A stretch of DNA of 64,000 nt. Source: Berkiella sp963803015 (GTDB lineage Bacteria; Pseudomonadota; Gammaproteobacteria; Berkiellales; Berkiellaceae). The DNA is taken from the NCBI GenBank assembly GCA_963803015.1, contig CAWDKV010000011.1:782236-846235 (forward strand), written 5' to 3'. This document shows positions 17,148-25,938 of this stretch, piece after piece; positions within the stretch are counted from its first letter, which is position 1, and every line of letters starts with the position of its first letter. A program made the position numbers and the translations under genes. The notes beneath the pieces are model-generated. The model was not told the origin of the DNA and searched no databases. It saw only the letters and a list, made by a program, of their open reading frames with translations.

Positions 17148-18155
17148 TTAATATTTTACTAAGGCCGAGCCCCAGGTTAAACCCGCACCAAAGGCTTCAA
17201 GCAATAAGGTTTGTCCTTTTTTGACTCGACCATCTCTAACAGCCACGTCCAAAGCCAGCGGAATAGACGCACTGGATGTATTGCTGTGGGTAGCAACGGT
17301 GCAAATCACTTTTTCCATCGGCAAACCTAATTTCTGAGCCGTTGCCTGAATAATTCTAATGTTGGCTTGATGCGGAATTAACCAATCAATTTCATCTGAT
17401 GTGATCTGATGCTTGATTAAAATATCTTGTACCATCTCACCTAATTTGGTTACTGCAATCTTAAACACCTTTTGTCCATTCATTTTGATATAAGGGTTTA
17501 ATTGCTCTAGAGGAAGATTAAAGTTTTCTGTAGGAGAGCCTGTGATAAGCGCACTATGATCGCCCAGTTGCATATTGTCTACCGTCAACAATTCATCATA
17601 ACTGCCCTCAGCATAAAGATGTGTCGAGAGCACACCTGGCGTATCGCTTGCACTTAACACAACTGCACCAGCACCATCGCCAAATAACACACAGGTATTG
17701 CGATCTGACCAATCAATCAATCGGCTCATTAATTCACTGCCAATGATTAAGGCATGTTTAATCGCGCCTGTTTTGATATATTGATCAGCAATACTCAATG
17801 CATAGATAAAACCCGTGCAGGCGGCTTGTAAATCAAAAGCAATACACGTTGGGATCATTAAATTTTTTTGCACAAGGCAAGCTGTTGCCGGAAATATTTT
17901 ATCTGGTGCGCCGGTAGCAACAATAATGAGTTCTATCTCTTTAGGCGAAAGACCAGATTGCGCAATGGCCTGTTTGGCAGCTTCGGTTGCTAAACTTGAG
18001 GCTGTTTCATGGGGAGCCGCGATATGTCTTGAATGAATGCCAGTACGTTCTACAATCCAAGCATCACTCGTCTCAACACGCTTTTCCCAATCTTGATTAC
18101 TAAAAGTGGTTTGGGGCAAATAGCTTCCGGTGCCACTTATTTTTGAATAAATCAT
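17148..18155 (-). CDS. fabH: 3-oxoacyl-[acyl-carrier-protein] synthase III
   Basis: FabH starts fatty acid synthesis by condensing an acyl-CoA primer with malonyl-ACP. The 335-residue protein has the catalytic triad: Cys113 in QAACTGFIYAL, His in IPHQANIRII, and Asn in THSNTSSASIPLAL. The WIVERTGIHSRH N-terminal motif is present. It overlaps plsX by 4 bases (ATGA-type coupling), the usual plsX-fabH order. Confidence 0.97.
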   Translation of the reverse strand: MIYSKISGTGSYLPQTTFSNQDWEKRVETSDAWIVERTGIHSRHIAAPHETASSLATEAAKQAIAQSGLSPKEIELIIVATGAPDKIFPATACLVQKNLMIPTCIAFDLQAACTGFIYALSIADQYIKTGAIKHALIIGSELMSRLIDWSDRNTCVLFGDGAGAVVLSASDTPGVLSTHLYAEGSYDELLTVDNMQLGDHSALITGSPTENFNLPLEQLNPYIKMNGQKVFKIAVTKLGEMVQDILIKHQITSDEIDWLIPHQANIRIIQATAQKLGLPMEKVICTVATHSNTSSASIPLALDVAVRDGRVKKGQTLLLEAFGAGLTWGSALVKY

Positions 18156-19204
18156 GCCGAATTCCGCTTGCCTAAATAGAGCGCCACTTCCTCGCTGATA
18201 CGCTCAGGCACATTTTTTTCGACTTCTACTACCGCTTCTTTAATCGCATGCAAGTAGCTTAGTCTTTCCGCATTGCCATGACTTTTAATCACAGTCCCAT
18301 TTAAACCTAAAAGAGAAGCACCGTTGTATTGACGGGGATCAAAACGTGATTTAATAGCACGCAAAATAGGCATCGCTAAAAGTGCCACACATTTTGTATA
18401 AAGATTGCGGGTAAATTCTCGACGAAGGTATTCTACTGCCATTTTGGCAACCCCTTCGCTCGACTTTAAAGCGACATTGCCAACAAAGCCATCACAGACG
18501 ACAACATCTGCAATGCCATAATACATATTATTCCCTTCAACAAAACCAATGTAATTAATTTGATCGGTTTCTTCTAGCATGTGTGCTGCTTTTTTAACAG
18601 CCTCACTGCCTTTTATCGCTTCTGCTCCAATGTTTAATAACCCTACACGAGGCTCAGCAATATTATCGACTGCTTTGGCTAAAACGGAACCCATCACTGC
18701 AAATTGAAATAAATGCTCTGCCTCACAATCTACGTTTGCGCCTAAATCGAGCATCCGCATGCGACCCATCTTTTCTTCGCCCGCTTTAATCGGGATAGAA
18801 TAAATAATGGCAGGTCTATCAATGCCTGGCAGCATTTTTAAAACAAAACGCGCAATGGCCATCAACGCGCCGGTATTACCAGCACTGACACAAGCTTGCG
18901 CCTGTTTTTCCTTGACTAAATTAATCGCTACCCGCATTGAAGAATCTTTCTTAGAGCGCAAAGCTGTGGCAGGAGATTCATCCATATTCACTTGCTGCGT
19001 GGCATGATGAATATGAAGACGAGAAGACAAAGCGGCAGCGTTGCCCACTTTTTTAATCTCGGTTGCAATTTTTTCCTTATCTCCAACGAGGATCAACTCA
19101 AGGTAAGGATAAACCTCAAGCGCGTCCATGGCCGCGGGCACCACAACGCAAGGACCATGATCTCCCCCCATCGCGTCTAAGGCGATACGGATATTTTTAT
19201 TCAA
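18152..19204 (-). CDS. plsX: Phosphate acyltransferase PlsX
   Basis: PlsX makes acyl-phosphate from acyl-ACP as the first step of phospholipid synthesis in the PlsX/PlsY route. The 350-residue protein starts with IALDAMGGDHGP, the hallmark of the family, and has SAGNTGALMAIA, DLGANVDC, GNNMYYGIADVVVCDGFVGNV and a C-terminal NGTVIKSHGNA. It sits 5 bases after rpmF and overlaps fabH. Confidence 0.97.
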   Translation of the reverse strand: MNKNIRIALDAMGGDHGPCVVVPAAMDALEVYPYLELILVGDKEKIATEIKKVGNAAALSSRLHIHHATQQVNMDESPATALRSKKDSSMRVAINLVKEKQAQACVSAGNTGALMAIARFVLKMLPGIDRPAIIYSIPIKAGEEKMGRMRMLDLGANVDCEAEHLFQFAVMGSVLAKAVDNIAEPRVGLLNIGAEAIKGSEAVKKAAHMLEETDQINYIGFVEGNNMYYGIADVVVCDGFVGNVALKSSEGVAKMAVEYLRREFTRNLYTKCVALLAMPILRAIKSRFDPRQYNGASLLGLNGTVIKSHGNAERLSYLHAIKEAVVEVEKNVPERISEEVALYLGKRNSA

Positions 19205-19209
19205 AGGGA

Positions 19210-19407
19210 CTACTCTTCGTCTGGGACATCCGCAAGAGGAGTCTGGATCACTTGACGACCACGATAGTAGCCTTCAGCTGTGATATGGTGACGACGATGT
19301 GTTTCACCTGTTTCAGAATCAATAGATAAAGTTGGTTTTGCAACTTTATCATGTGAGCGTCTTTGATCTCTTCTAGAGCGGGTGGTTTTACCTTGTTGAA
19401 CTGCCAT
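19210..19407 (-). CDS. rpmF: Large ribosomal subunit protein bL32
   Basis: This is a 65-residue basic ribosomal protein. The N-terminus MAVQQGKTTRSRRDQRRSHD matches bL32, followed by HRRHHITAEGYYRGRQV. The usual zinc-binding cysteines are absent, as in other gammaproteobacterial C-minus L32 forms. It lies between yceD and plsX, its standard position. Confidence 0.96.
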   Translation of the reverse strand: MAVQQGKTTRSRRDQRRSHDKVAKPTLSIDSETGETHRRHHITAEGYYRGRQVIQTPLADVPDEE

Positions 19408-19441
19408 TTGCTATGTATCCATCTATTATATAAAAATTGAA

Positions 19442-19978
19442 TTATTTCATGTCTTTCAGTTTTAATAAAGCTTTACGAAAGTCATTTGTCTTACCATTTT
19501 CTGATTGCTCTGCAACTTCAGGCTCCCCTATACAGGGCAACTCATGGCGCGGCACTAAGGGTAACGCAAGGAGTAGCTCCTCTGCAATCCAATCACTTAA
19601 GGTCACATCGCCATTTGCAGCTAATAAAGGCTCATAATGTTTTGGTAGCACTTTATCTTGCTCTGCATCCTCTATAGGACTCACTTTAATGGTGCTGTGG
19701 AGTGAGAGTGTCATAGGCTTTAAACAGCGCTGACAGATGAAGGCCAGATCCTCTACCCGCATTTCCCCATTGATGCAGCATAAACCTGCTTCATCTAAGC
19801 CAAAGATCAGAGAAACCTGCACTTTAACAGATTTTTGCGCACGAAACTCTTCTGCTAACCCACTTAATTCACCCAATAAGAGCTCACCCTCAAAGCGACT
19901 ACCCTCTTTAGGAGCCTGCTTACAGAGCTTTTCCGGGGAAAATCTTTTAGGGAGTTTATTAATTAACATAGGGGACAC
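19442..19978 (-). CDS. yceD: YceD (DUF177) 23S rRNA accumulation protein
   Basis: The YceD family is found beside rpmF in most bacteria and is needed for normal 23S rRNA levels. The 178-residue protein has the family CCINGEMRVEDLAFICQRCLKPM, whose paired CxxC-like cysteines are typical, and a C-terminal PLVPRHELPCIGE. A GTG start at 19978 has GGTAAG upstream. An ATG three codons in (19969) is the alternative. It is the first gene of the minus-strand fab operon and is divergent from maf. Confidence 0.9.
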   Translation of the reverse strand: MSPMLINKLPKRFSPEKLCKQAPKEGSRFEGELLLGELSGLAEEFRAQKSVKVQVSLIFGLDEAGLCCINGEMRVEDLAFICQRCLKPMTLSLHSTIKVSPIEDAEQDKVLPKHYEPLLAANGDVTLSDWIAEELLLALPLVPRHELPCIGEPEVAEQSENGKTNDFRKALLKLKDMK

Positions 19979-20065
19979 ATCTTACCGGCTCATTCTAGTA
20001 GAGTCAAAGGGCCAGACATTGCTATGATCTTATTTATTAAAATTATTGTAATTTAGTTGGTTAAT

Positions 20066-20644
20066 ATGATATCTATTATTCTTGCTTCAAGCTCCATTTA
20101 TCGCCAAGAATTGTTCTCTCGCTTTATGCTGCCCTTTACCACCTTTTCTCCTGATCTCGATGAAACGCGGTTGCAAGATGAACCTGTGCTAGAAATGGTG
20201 TGTCGCCTTGCCAAAGCCAAAGCAAGAATCGCAGGAGAGCACTTTCCTGGTGCCATCTGTATAGGCTCTGACGAAGTCGCGGCCATCGGCGAAACGATTT
20301 TCGGCAAACCTGGCAATAAAGAAAACGCCCAAAATCAATTGCAAACTATGAGCGGCAAAGTCGTACACTTTCACACGGCGGTGTGTCTCTACTCGCAGAC
20401 GCGCCACTTCGATATATGCCAGGTCGTGACCACTGGCGTGAAATTTCGTACATTAACCGAGAAGATGATTCATAATTATTTAGAAAAAGAAAAACCCTAT
20501 CATAGTGCCGGCAGTTTTAAATCAGAAACTTTAGGCTCAGCCCTCATTGAACGTTTTGAAGGAGAAGATCCTACTGCTATCGTTGGTTTACCCTTGATAG
20601 CTTTAAGTGACATGTTGAGAAAATGTGGCATTGAGGTTGTTTGA
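20066..20644 (+). CDS. Maf/YceF-family nucleotide pyrophosphatase
   Basis: Maf-like proteins hydrolyse modified or non-canonical nucleoside triphosphates and act as housekeeping enzymes. The 192-residue product from the ATG at 20066 has the N-terminal ILASSSIYRQEL, CRLAKAKA, the central GSDEVAAIGETIFGKPGN, and the C-terminal SAGSFKSETLGSALIERFEG with GLPLIALSDML. Its position beside yceD-rpmF matches E. coli yceF (m7GTP pyrophosphatase). A TTG nine bases upstream is less likely. In the DE motif, GSDEVAAI replaces the usual GSDQVA. Confidence 0.88.
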   Translation: MISIILASSSIYRQELFSRFMLPFTTFSPDLDETRLQDEPVLEMVCRLAKAKARIAGEHFPGAICIGSDEVAAIGETIFGKPGNKENAQNQLQTMSGKVVHFHTAVCLYSQTRHFDICQVVTTGVKFRTLTEKMIHNYLEKEKPYHSAGSFKSETLGSALIERFEGEDPTAIVGLPLIALSDMLRKCGIEVV

Positions 20645-20653
20645 ACTACACTT

Positions 20654-20680
20654 GCTCTCTCTCATTTTTTGAGAGAGAGC
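20654..20680. terminator. Hairpin between convergent maf and sppA
   Basis: An 11-base perfect stem, GCTCTCTCTCA / TGAGAGAGAGC, has a T5 loop. There is no T run after the stem on either strand, so it may act as a 3' end-stabilising hairpin rather than a classical terminator. Its place between two convergent genes suits transcription termination. Confidence 0.5.
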
Positions 20681-20693
20681 GTATGTAAAGGTC

Positions 20694-21650
20694 TTAGCGC
20701 AATTGCATATTTTGATGAACCCCAAGCTCTGCGGCAAATTGCTTAGCAGCAGAAACGCCGAGTCTTGAGACCATTTTATCTAGAATATTAGTTGTAACCG
20801 TATAATCAACCGTTTCTTCTAATTTAATAATATCGCGCTTAACTTTATCTGCATCGCCGATACCGTCAATCAAACCTAACGCCAACGCTTTATCGCCAGT
20901 CCAAAATAGACCGTTAAAGAGCAACTCATCGCTCCCTTTGAGTCTATCGCCTCGACCTGTTTTAACCGCTTTGATAAAGTGCCCATGAATATCGTCTAAT
21001 AGAGATTTTGCAAAGCGAACTTGTTCTTCATCTTTTTCAGCGAAGGGATCTAAAAACATTTTATTTTTCCCCGCAGATAAAGAGCGCTGTTCTACTCCTA
21101 CTTTTTTCATTACTTCAACAAAACCAAAGTTTGGCATTAATACACCAATAGAGCCAACAATGCTGGAATTATTCGCGTAGATTTCATCAGAGCTGGCTGC
21201 TATATAATAAGCCCCTGACGCACAAATATCTGCAACGACGGAGTACACTTTTTTCTCTGGATGGAGCTTGCGCAATCGCATAATTTCATCATAAATATAA
21301 GCGCTTTGCACGGGTGTTCCACCAGGTGAATTTATCCGTAAAAGAACTGCTTTCACGCGCTGTTCACTAAATGCGCGTTGCAAACTACTAATCACATTTT
21401 CGGCTTCAATTTCTTGTTGCTGACCGACTGTACCTACTAAATCAATCTGCGCAACATGCTCTTTTAACGCTTGTTTTGTTGGCCTACCTTGGAAAATCAT
21501 AAAAATGACAATAGCAAAAAAAGCAAGTAACAAGAACTTGTAAAAGCCGCGCCACCGTCTTGCACGACGTTGTTCTTTGACATTTTCTAAAAGAGCTTTT
21601 TCAATCAGCTCTCGCTCCCAAGTTGAGCTAGATTCCGGTTGCGCTTGCAT
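20694..21650 (-). CDS. sppA: Signal peptide peptidase SppA-type serine protease (36K form)
   Basis: SppA cleaves leftover signal peptides in the inner membrane. The 318-residue protein has one N-terminal membrane segment (about 39-59) and a single ClpP-like peptidase S49 domain. This domain contains LLRINSPGGTPVQSAYIYDE, ADICASGAYYIAAS, the SSIVGSIGVL segment with the catalytic serine, and the GLIDGIGD C-terminal motif. It is the short (36K) form, not the tandem form of E. coli. It overlaps the rluC 3' end by 23 bases, implying coupling. Confidence 0.9.
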   Translation of the reverse strand: MQAQPESSSTWERELIEKALLENVKEQRRARRWRGFYKFLLLAFFAIVIFMIFQGRPTKQALKEHVAQIDLVGTVGQQQEIEAENVISSLQRAFSEQRVKAVLLRINSPGGTPVQSAYIYDEIMRLRKLHPEKKVYSVVADICASGAYYIAASSDEIYANNSSIVGSIGVLMPNFGFVEVMKKVGVEQRSLSAGKNKMFLDPFAEKDEEQVRFAKSLLDDIHGHFIKAVKTGRGDRLKGSDELLFNGLFWTGDKALALGLIDGIGDADKVKRDIIKLEETVDYTVTTNILDKMVSRLGVSAAKQFAAELGVHQNMQLR

Positions 21651-22626
21651 TCATTTCCCTCACTTTTAGATTTAATTTTTGACAATAATCCTGAAATTCA
21701 GCCGGCACCTCACTCGTCACCGTTAAAGTAAATGGCGAATAAGGTAATTTAATAACCAATTTGTGTGCATGTAATAACAGACGATTCGCTGCTGTTATTT
21801 TTTCCTGTTCAGCGAAATCAAGTTGCGAATATTTTGTTTCACCGAGGATTGGATGCCCCATAAATGCGCAATGTACGCGAATTTGATGGGTTCTACCAGT
21901 GAGCAAAGTCGCTTGAAGTAAGCTTGCATGCTTGTTGCTGTCTAACAAGGAAAAAGCAGTTTGCGCCGCTTTACCTTGTGGATCAACTTTTACAATTCTT
22001 TCACCGCTCTGGGTGACAAATTTACGCAAAGGCGCATCCACTAACTTGCCACCCTGCCATCGGCGATGCACTACAGCGAGATATTGTTTATGGATAGTTC
22101 CTGCTCGCATACACTCATGTAAATGCAGCAGCATGCTACGGCTCTTCGCCAACATCACCAAGCCAGATGTATCTCTATCTAAGCGGTGAACTAACTCTAA
22201 AAATTTTTGCTCTGGTCGCATAGCGCGAAGCGCCTCAATGAGCCCCCAAGAGACACCACTTCCCCCATGCACTGCCATTCCAGATGGCTTACTTAAAATA
22301 AGTAATTTATCGTCCTCGTAGCAAACAGACTTTTGTAATATTTTTGTCATTCTGCTATCTGGCATGGTTAAAACGGGCTTTTCTTCCCCTTGGCGAATAG
22401 GAGGGATCCGGATCAAATCTCCTTCTACAAGGCGATAACTCACATCGACACGGCCTTTGTTTATGCGTAGCTCCCCCTTTCTAATGATGCGGTAGACTCG
22501 GCTTTTGGGGACACCACGGAGAAAGGTAAACAAAAAATTGTCTAATCTTTGCCCAACATTATCTTGTGTCACTACAATTTGCTGAACTTTGCTCACTAAT
22601 TGGCAACTGGCTAACATAGTTGTCAT
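21628..22626 (-). CDS. rluC: 23S rRNA pseudouridine synthase of the RluC/RluD type
   Basis: This enzyme converts uridines to pseudouridine in 23S rRNA. An N-terminal S4 RNA-binding domain (GQRLDNFLFTFLRGVPK, then RIIRKGELRINKGR) is followed by the RluA catalytic domain with HRLDRDTSGLVML (catalytic Asp), TGRTHQIRVH and GHPILGETKY. The frame can be read back to a TTG at 22701, but the first ATG (22626) is preferred because the conserved S4 start follows it closely. It precedes sppA and is divergent from rne, the same order as E. coli rne/rluC. Confidence 0.93.
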   Translation of the reverse strand: MTTMLASCQLVSKVQQIVVTQDNVGQRLDNFLFTFLRGVPKSRVYRIIRKGELRINKGRVDVSYRLVEGDLIRIPPIRQGEEKPVLTMPDSRMTKILQKSVCYEDDKLLILSKPSGMAVHGGSGVSWGLIEALRAMRPEQKFLELVHRLDRDTSGLVMLAKSRSMLLHLHECMRAGTIHKQYLAVVHRRWQGGKLVDAPLRKFVTQSGERIVKVDPQGKAAQTAFSLLDSNKHASLLQATLLTGRTHQIRVHCAFMGHPILGETKYSQLDFAEQEKITAANRLLLHAHKLVIKLPYSPFTLTVTSEVPAEFQDYCQKLNLKVREMNASATGI

Positions 22627-22701
22627 AATATGGTTTTTTGCCCCGATTCGGGTTAGAATAAGTTTCCAACTTATGTTATCAAGTCCAACCTCGACTGGCA
22701 A

Positions 22702-23159
22702 CTAGTTCAACGCACGAAAAACTGATAATATTCCGTGGTTACAAAGGCTTAGCTGCCAGGTAACATGCTTATTCTTAAGTTCAGCAGTTGAAGCCAAAAA
22801 GAATCGTGCCCAAGTGGACGAATGGCGAAATAAAATGAAGGTTATTTTTCGCCCGAATCAAGTTGAACAATTGGATTTTCAAAGTTGTGTGAACTCTCAG
22901 CAATTATTGCTGAATAAATATTTACTCAAAGCACTTTTGTTGCTTAAAACAAAGTGGAAAGAGTATTTGCTCCAACCAGTAACTGGAAAGAGTCTTTACT
23001 CGAACCAGTTTGGTTTTAAGCTAGGCGCCGAGGGGCGATCAACCGGAGTGTATAAAAAATACATGAGGATTGCGAGAGCCCGAAGGCAACAACGCCTAAA
23101 ATCAAACTGGAAAGAGTATAATTTTAAACAATTTAAACACTTAAGATGTGCCAAATACT
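22702..23159 (+). other. Long rluC-rne intergenic leader
   Basis: About 450-530 bases separate the divergent rluC and rne. No tRNA or convincing gene is visible. A 122-codon plus-strand frame (22814-23182) crosses it, but most of that frame is the palindromic repeat at 22997-23120, and it overlaps the rne start, so it is not called. Before the full repeat, at about 22951-22996, there are extra copies of repeat-end sequence (GTGGAAAGAGTATTTGCTCC, ACTGGAAAGAGTCTTT). These look like remnants of a second, deleted element. In E. coli the rne leader mediates autoregulation. A structured leader here could do the same, but that is only an inference. Confidence 0.5.
22997..23120. repeat. Dispersed palindromic element, copy in the rne leader
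   Basis: The ends are inverted repeats: ACTCGAACCAGTTTGGTTTT on the left mirrors ATCAAACTGGAAAGAGT on the right, with GGCG / CGCC next to them. The centre holds CCGGAGTGTATAAAAAATAC and GAGGATTGCGAGAG. A close copy lies at 38023-38148, upstream of the DAHP synthase, in the same orientation. A more diverged copy on the other strand lies at 7214-7337. The size (about 124 bp) and paired ends are those of a REP/MITE-like element. Confidence 0.8.
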
Positions 23160-25712
23160 ATGACAAAAAGAATGTTAATTAATGCCAAACAAAAAGATGA
23201 ATTACGTGTTGCGCTAGTCGATAATCAAATTTTATACGATCTCGATATTGAAAGAACCGGCAGGATCCAAAAAAAGGCCAGTATCTACAAAGGACGCGTT
23301 ACGCGTGTTGAACCCAGTTTAGAAGCCGCTTTTGTTGATTTTGGATCTGAAAGACACGGTTTTCTCCCACTTAAAGAAGTTTCAAGAGAATATTTTAGCG
23401 ATCCCAACATCCTCGAAAATGGTAAACCACATATCAGAGATGCTTTAAGACCCGGCCAAGAAATTATTATCCAAGTGGATAAAGAAGAACGTGGCAATAA
23501 AGGCGCGGCTCTCACCACCTTTATTAGTCTTGCTGGCTGTTATCTTGTGTTGATGCCAAATAATCCTAGAGCAGGTGGCATTTCACGGCGCATTGAAGGC
23601 GATGAACGAAACGAACTCAAAGATATTCTGAATCAGCTGCAAGTGCCAGAAGGAATGGGACTCATTGTCCGCACCGCAGGTGTTGGGCGCAACATTGAAG
23701 AGTTAAAATGGGATCTGGAAGTACTCCTTAGCCAATGGCAAGCCATTGAACAAGTGTCTAAGGAACGTGCAGCTCCTTTCTTGATTCATCGAGAAAGTGA
23801 CGTCATCATCCGTGCACTCAGAGATTATTTAAGACCAGATATCACCGAAATATTGGTTGATTCCGAAGAAGCCTACCAACATGCCAAACAGCATATTCAA
23901 ATCATCCGTCCGGATTATGCTGATCGTATAAAACTCTATCAAGATGCGATCCCCTTGTTTAATCGGTACCAAATTGAAAACCAAATTGAATCTGCTTTTA
24001 GACGTGAAGTGGCACTCAGTAATGGCGCTTCTATCGTAATTGATCCCGCTGAAGCATTAATCGCAATTGACATTAACTCTGCTAGAGCCACTGAAGGTAG
24101 TGATATTGAAGAAACCGCTCTACAAACCAATATGGTTGCAGCAAAAGAAATCGCGCGCCAATTGCGCCTTCGAGATATTGGTGGCCTGATTGTCATCGAT
24201 TTTATCGATATGAACTCACCTAAGCATCAACGCATGGTGGAAAATCATCTACGAGAAGAACTCAAAGCCGACAGAGCTCGCGTGCAATTGGGCAGGATCT
24301 CTCGATTTGGTCTTTTAGAAATGTCACGGCAAAGACTGCGCCCTTCTTTAGGAGATTACAGTCTAGTCGCTTGCCCACGCTGTGAAGGCCAAGGCAATAT
24401 TCGCAGCGTCCAATCACTTGCTGGCGCTATCATGCGCATCATTGAAGATGAAGCGATGAAAGAAAATACGAGACAAGTTAACGTGCAGGTGCCCGTAGAT
24501 TTGGCAGCTTATCTCCTCAATGAAAAACGAGAAGCCGTGTTAAATCTCGAACAACGACACAATATTCGTATTATCCTGCTCCCCAATGCGCATATGGTCA
24601 CACCACAATATGAAATCACTCGCCTTTTAGAAGAAGAAGGCGGTGCGCATGAAGACCGTCCTAGCTTTAGCTTTATTTCGCAAGCAAAACCTAAAGACAT
24701 GACTATGGCTTCCATCCATGAAGTCAAAACAGATGAGCCTGCCATTAAAGCCTTTGCGCCTGTCGCAGCTGCACCAACAGGAATGGGAGAGGATCAAGGT
24801 CTTATCAAGCGTATTTGGTCTGCCTTTTTCAAAGCATCACAAAAATCTGATTTGCAGTCTTCAGAACAACCTAAACGGGAAGAAACTGCTGAACGCACGT
24901 CTGACGGTCACCACCAGCAACGTCAACATCAGCATAAAAAAGGACGCCGAGGTGGTGGTAGAGATAATAGAGGTCAGAGCCAAAGCCAAGGTCAAGGCCA
25001 AAGTCAACGTCGTTCTCCTCAACAACCTTACCGTAATCGACGAGGACCACGTCATGAAGGGCAAGGGCCAAACAGAGACCGATCTGATTATAAGCCTAGA
25101 GAAGCGAGAGGGCCGCACACTGACAGAAGCCAGGATCAAGGTGTGCCTCATCAAACGCATCAGACACCTGCGCCTCTCCCTCTGCACAGCACAGCCCCTG
25201 CGCCACATACATCACATGCTCCGCATACAGCGCATGCTCCGCAAACCTCACATGCTCAGCATTCATCGCATGCTCCGCAAACCTCACATGCTCAGCATTC
25301 ATCGCATGCTCCGCAAACCTCACATGCTCATACGTCACATGCTCCTCAGACTCCACAGGCCGCTATGCCTCCTCGGGTAGAAAGAGACATGAATCAAAAG
25401 CCTAAAGTTGAGCAAGTACATGCGGTGCAACCACTCAAACCAGAACATGTGCCTTCCCCTGCTATTGTGAAACCTCAAGTACAACAATCTCCTGAAAAGA
25501 GAGCGATAGAGCAAGTTCAACGCAACATTGGGTTTAGAAAACTCTCAGCAGAAGAAGCACATAGCTCTTTAGTGACGTTAAACAATGAGAGTGCGCCCCA
25601 CGCAGTAAGAGAATCGCATCTCAAACAAGTTGTGACTAAAAAGGAAACACATACTGAGAAGAATCAACAAGACGCTCAGTTAGAACACAACAAAGATAAG
25701 TCTACGTCTTAG
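23160..25712 (+). CDS. rne: Ribonuclease E
   Basis: RNase E is the main endonuclease of RNA decay and rRNA/tRNA maturation. The ATG at 23160 (MTKRMLINAKQKDELRVALV) matches the family start; a GTG four codons earlier is open but unlikely. The N-terminal catalytic half has an S1 domain (IYKGRVTRVEPSLEAAFVDF), the DNase-I-like site with catalytic Asp in IAIDINSARATEG and VIDFIDM, and the zinc-link CPRCEGQG. The C-terminal half (about 500-850) is low complexity. It has an Arg/Gly/Gln-rich patch (RRGGGRDNRGQ) and then a His/Ala/Pro/Gln/Ser tandem repeat, and ends in charged helices. It is shorter than E. coli RNase E (1061). The C-terminus is the expected degradosome scaffold, but its repeat is unusual. 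Confidence 0.95.
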   Translation: MTKRMLINAKQKDELRVALVDNQILYDLDIERTGRIQKKASIYKGRVTRVEPSLEAAFVDFGSERHGFLPLKEVSREYFSDPNILENGKPHIRDALRPGQEIIIQVDKEERGNKGAALTTFISLAGCYLVLMPNNPRAGGISRRIEGDERNELKDILNQLQVPEGMGLIVRTAGVGRNIEELKWDLEVLLSQWQAIEQVSKERAAPFLIHRESDVIIRALRDYLRPDITEILVDSEEAYQHAKQHIQIIRPDYADRIKLYQDAIPLFNRYQIENQIESAFRREVALSNGASIVIDPAEALIAIDINSARATEGSDIEETALQTNMVAAKEIARQLRLRDIGGLIVIDFIDMNSPKHQRMVENHLREELKADRARVQLGRISRFGLLEMSRQRLRPSLGDYSLVACPRCEGQGNIRSVQSLAGAIMRIIEDEAMKENTRQVNVQVPVDLAAYLLNEKREAVLNLEQRHNIRIILLPNAHMVTPQYEITRLLEEEGGAHEDRPSFSFISQAKPKDMTMASIHEVKTDEPAIKAFAPVAAAPTGMGEDQGLIKRIWSAFFKASQKSDLQSSEQPKREETAERTSDGHHQQRQHQHKKGRRGGGRDNRGQSQSQGQGQSQRRSPQQPYRNRRGPRHEGQGPNRDRSDYKPREARGPHTDRSQDQGVPHQTHQTPAPLPLHSTAPAPHTSHAPHTAHAPQTSHAQHSSHAPQTSHAQHSSHAPQTSHAHTSHAPQTPQAAMPPRVERDMNQKPKVEQVHAVQPLKPEHVPSPAIVKPQVQQSPEKRAIEQVQRNIGFRKLSAEEAHSSLVTLNNESAPHAVRESHLKQVVTKKETHTEKNQQDAQLEHNKDKSTS
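25205..25350 (+). repeat. 36-bp tandem repeat inside rne
   Basis: A 36-base unit beginning CATGCTCCGCAAACCTCACA is repeated almost exactly, with partial units on both sides. It encodes a HAPQTSHAQHSS-type peptide repeat in the RNase E scaffold region. Confidence 0.85.
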
Positions 25713-25761
25713 AAATTGTTTGTCCCTTTCCTCACAAAAAAGCACCATGTGGCCTTGTGCG

Positions 25762-25786
25762 CTGTCAAGAAAACAACTCTTGACAG
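25762..25786 (+). other. Hairpin after rne
   Basis: CTGTCAAGA and TCTTGACAG form a perfect 9-base stem with a 7-base loop, about 50 bases after the rne stop. No T run follows, so a role as a Rho-independent terminator is uncertain; it may protect the 3' end. Confidence 0.35.
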
Positions 25787-25938
25787 TACTCAGGCCCTTG
25801 CCTTCAGCCGCCTTCTCCCCCCATAAAGCATCTTTATTTTGATGGCTCACAAATATAATCAGTGAGCATTTCTGCCCTGACATTTAAGAAACTGTCTGTC
25901 AATGAAAACAGGCGATTTTTAAGGCATTCTAAAGAAAT

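Noticed and set aside
22814..23182. 122-codon plus-strand frame before rne
   Set aside because: Most of it is the palindromic repeat, it has no homologue-like features, and it overlaps the true rne start in another frame.
24718..25380. 220-codon frame inside rne
   Set aside because: It is out of frame with the RNase E C-terminus and open only because of the low-complexity repeat.
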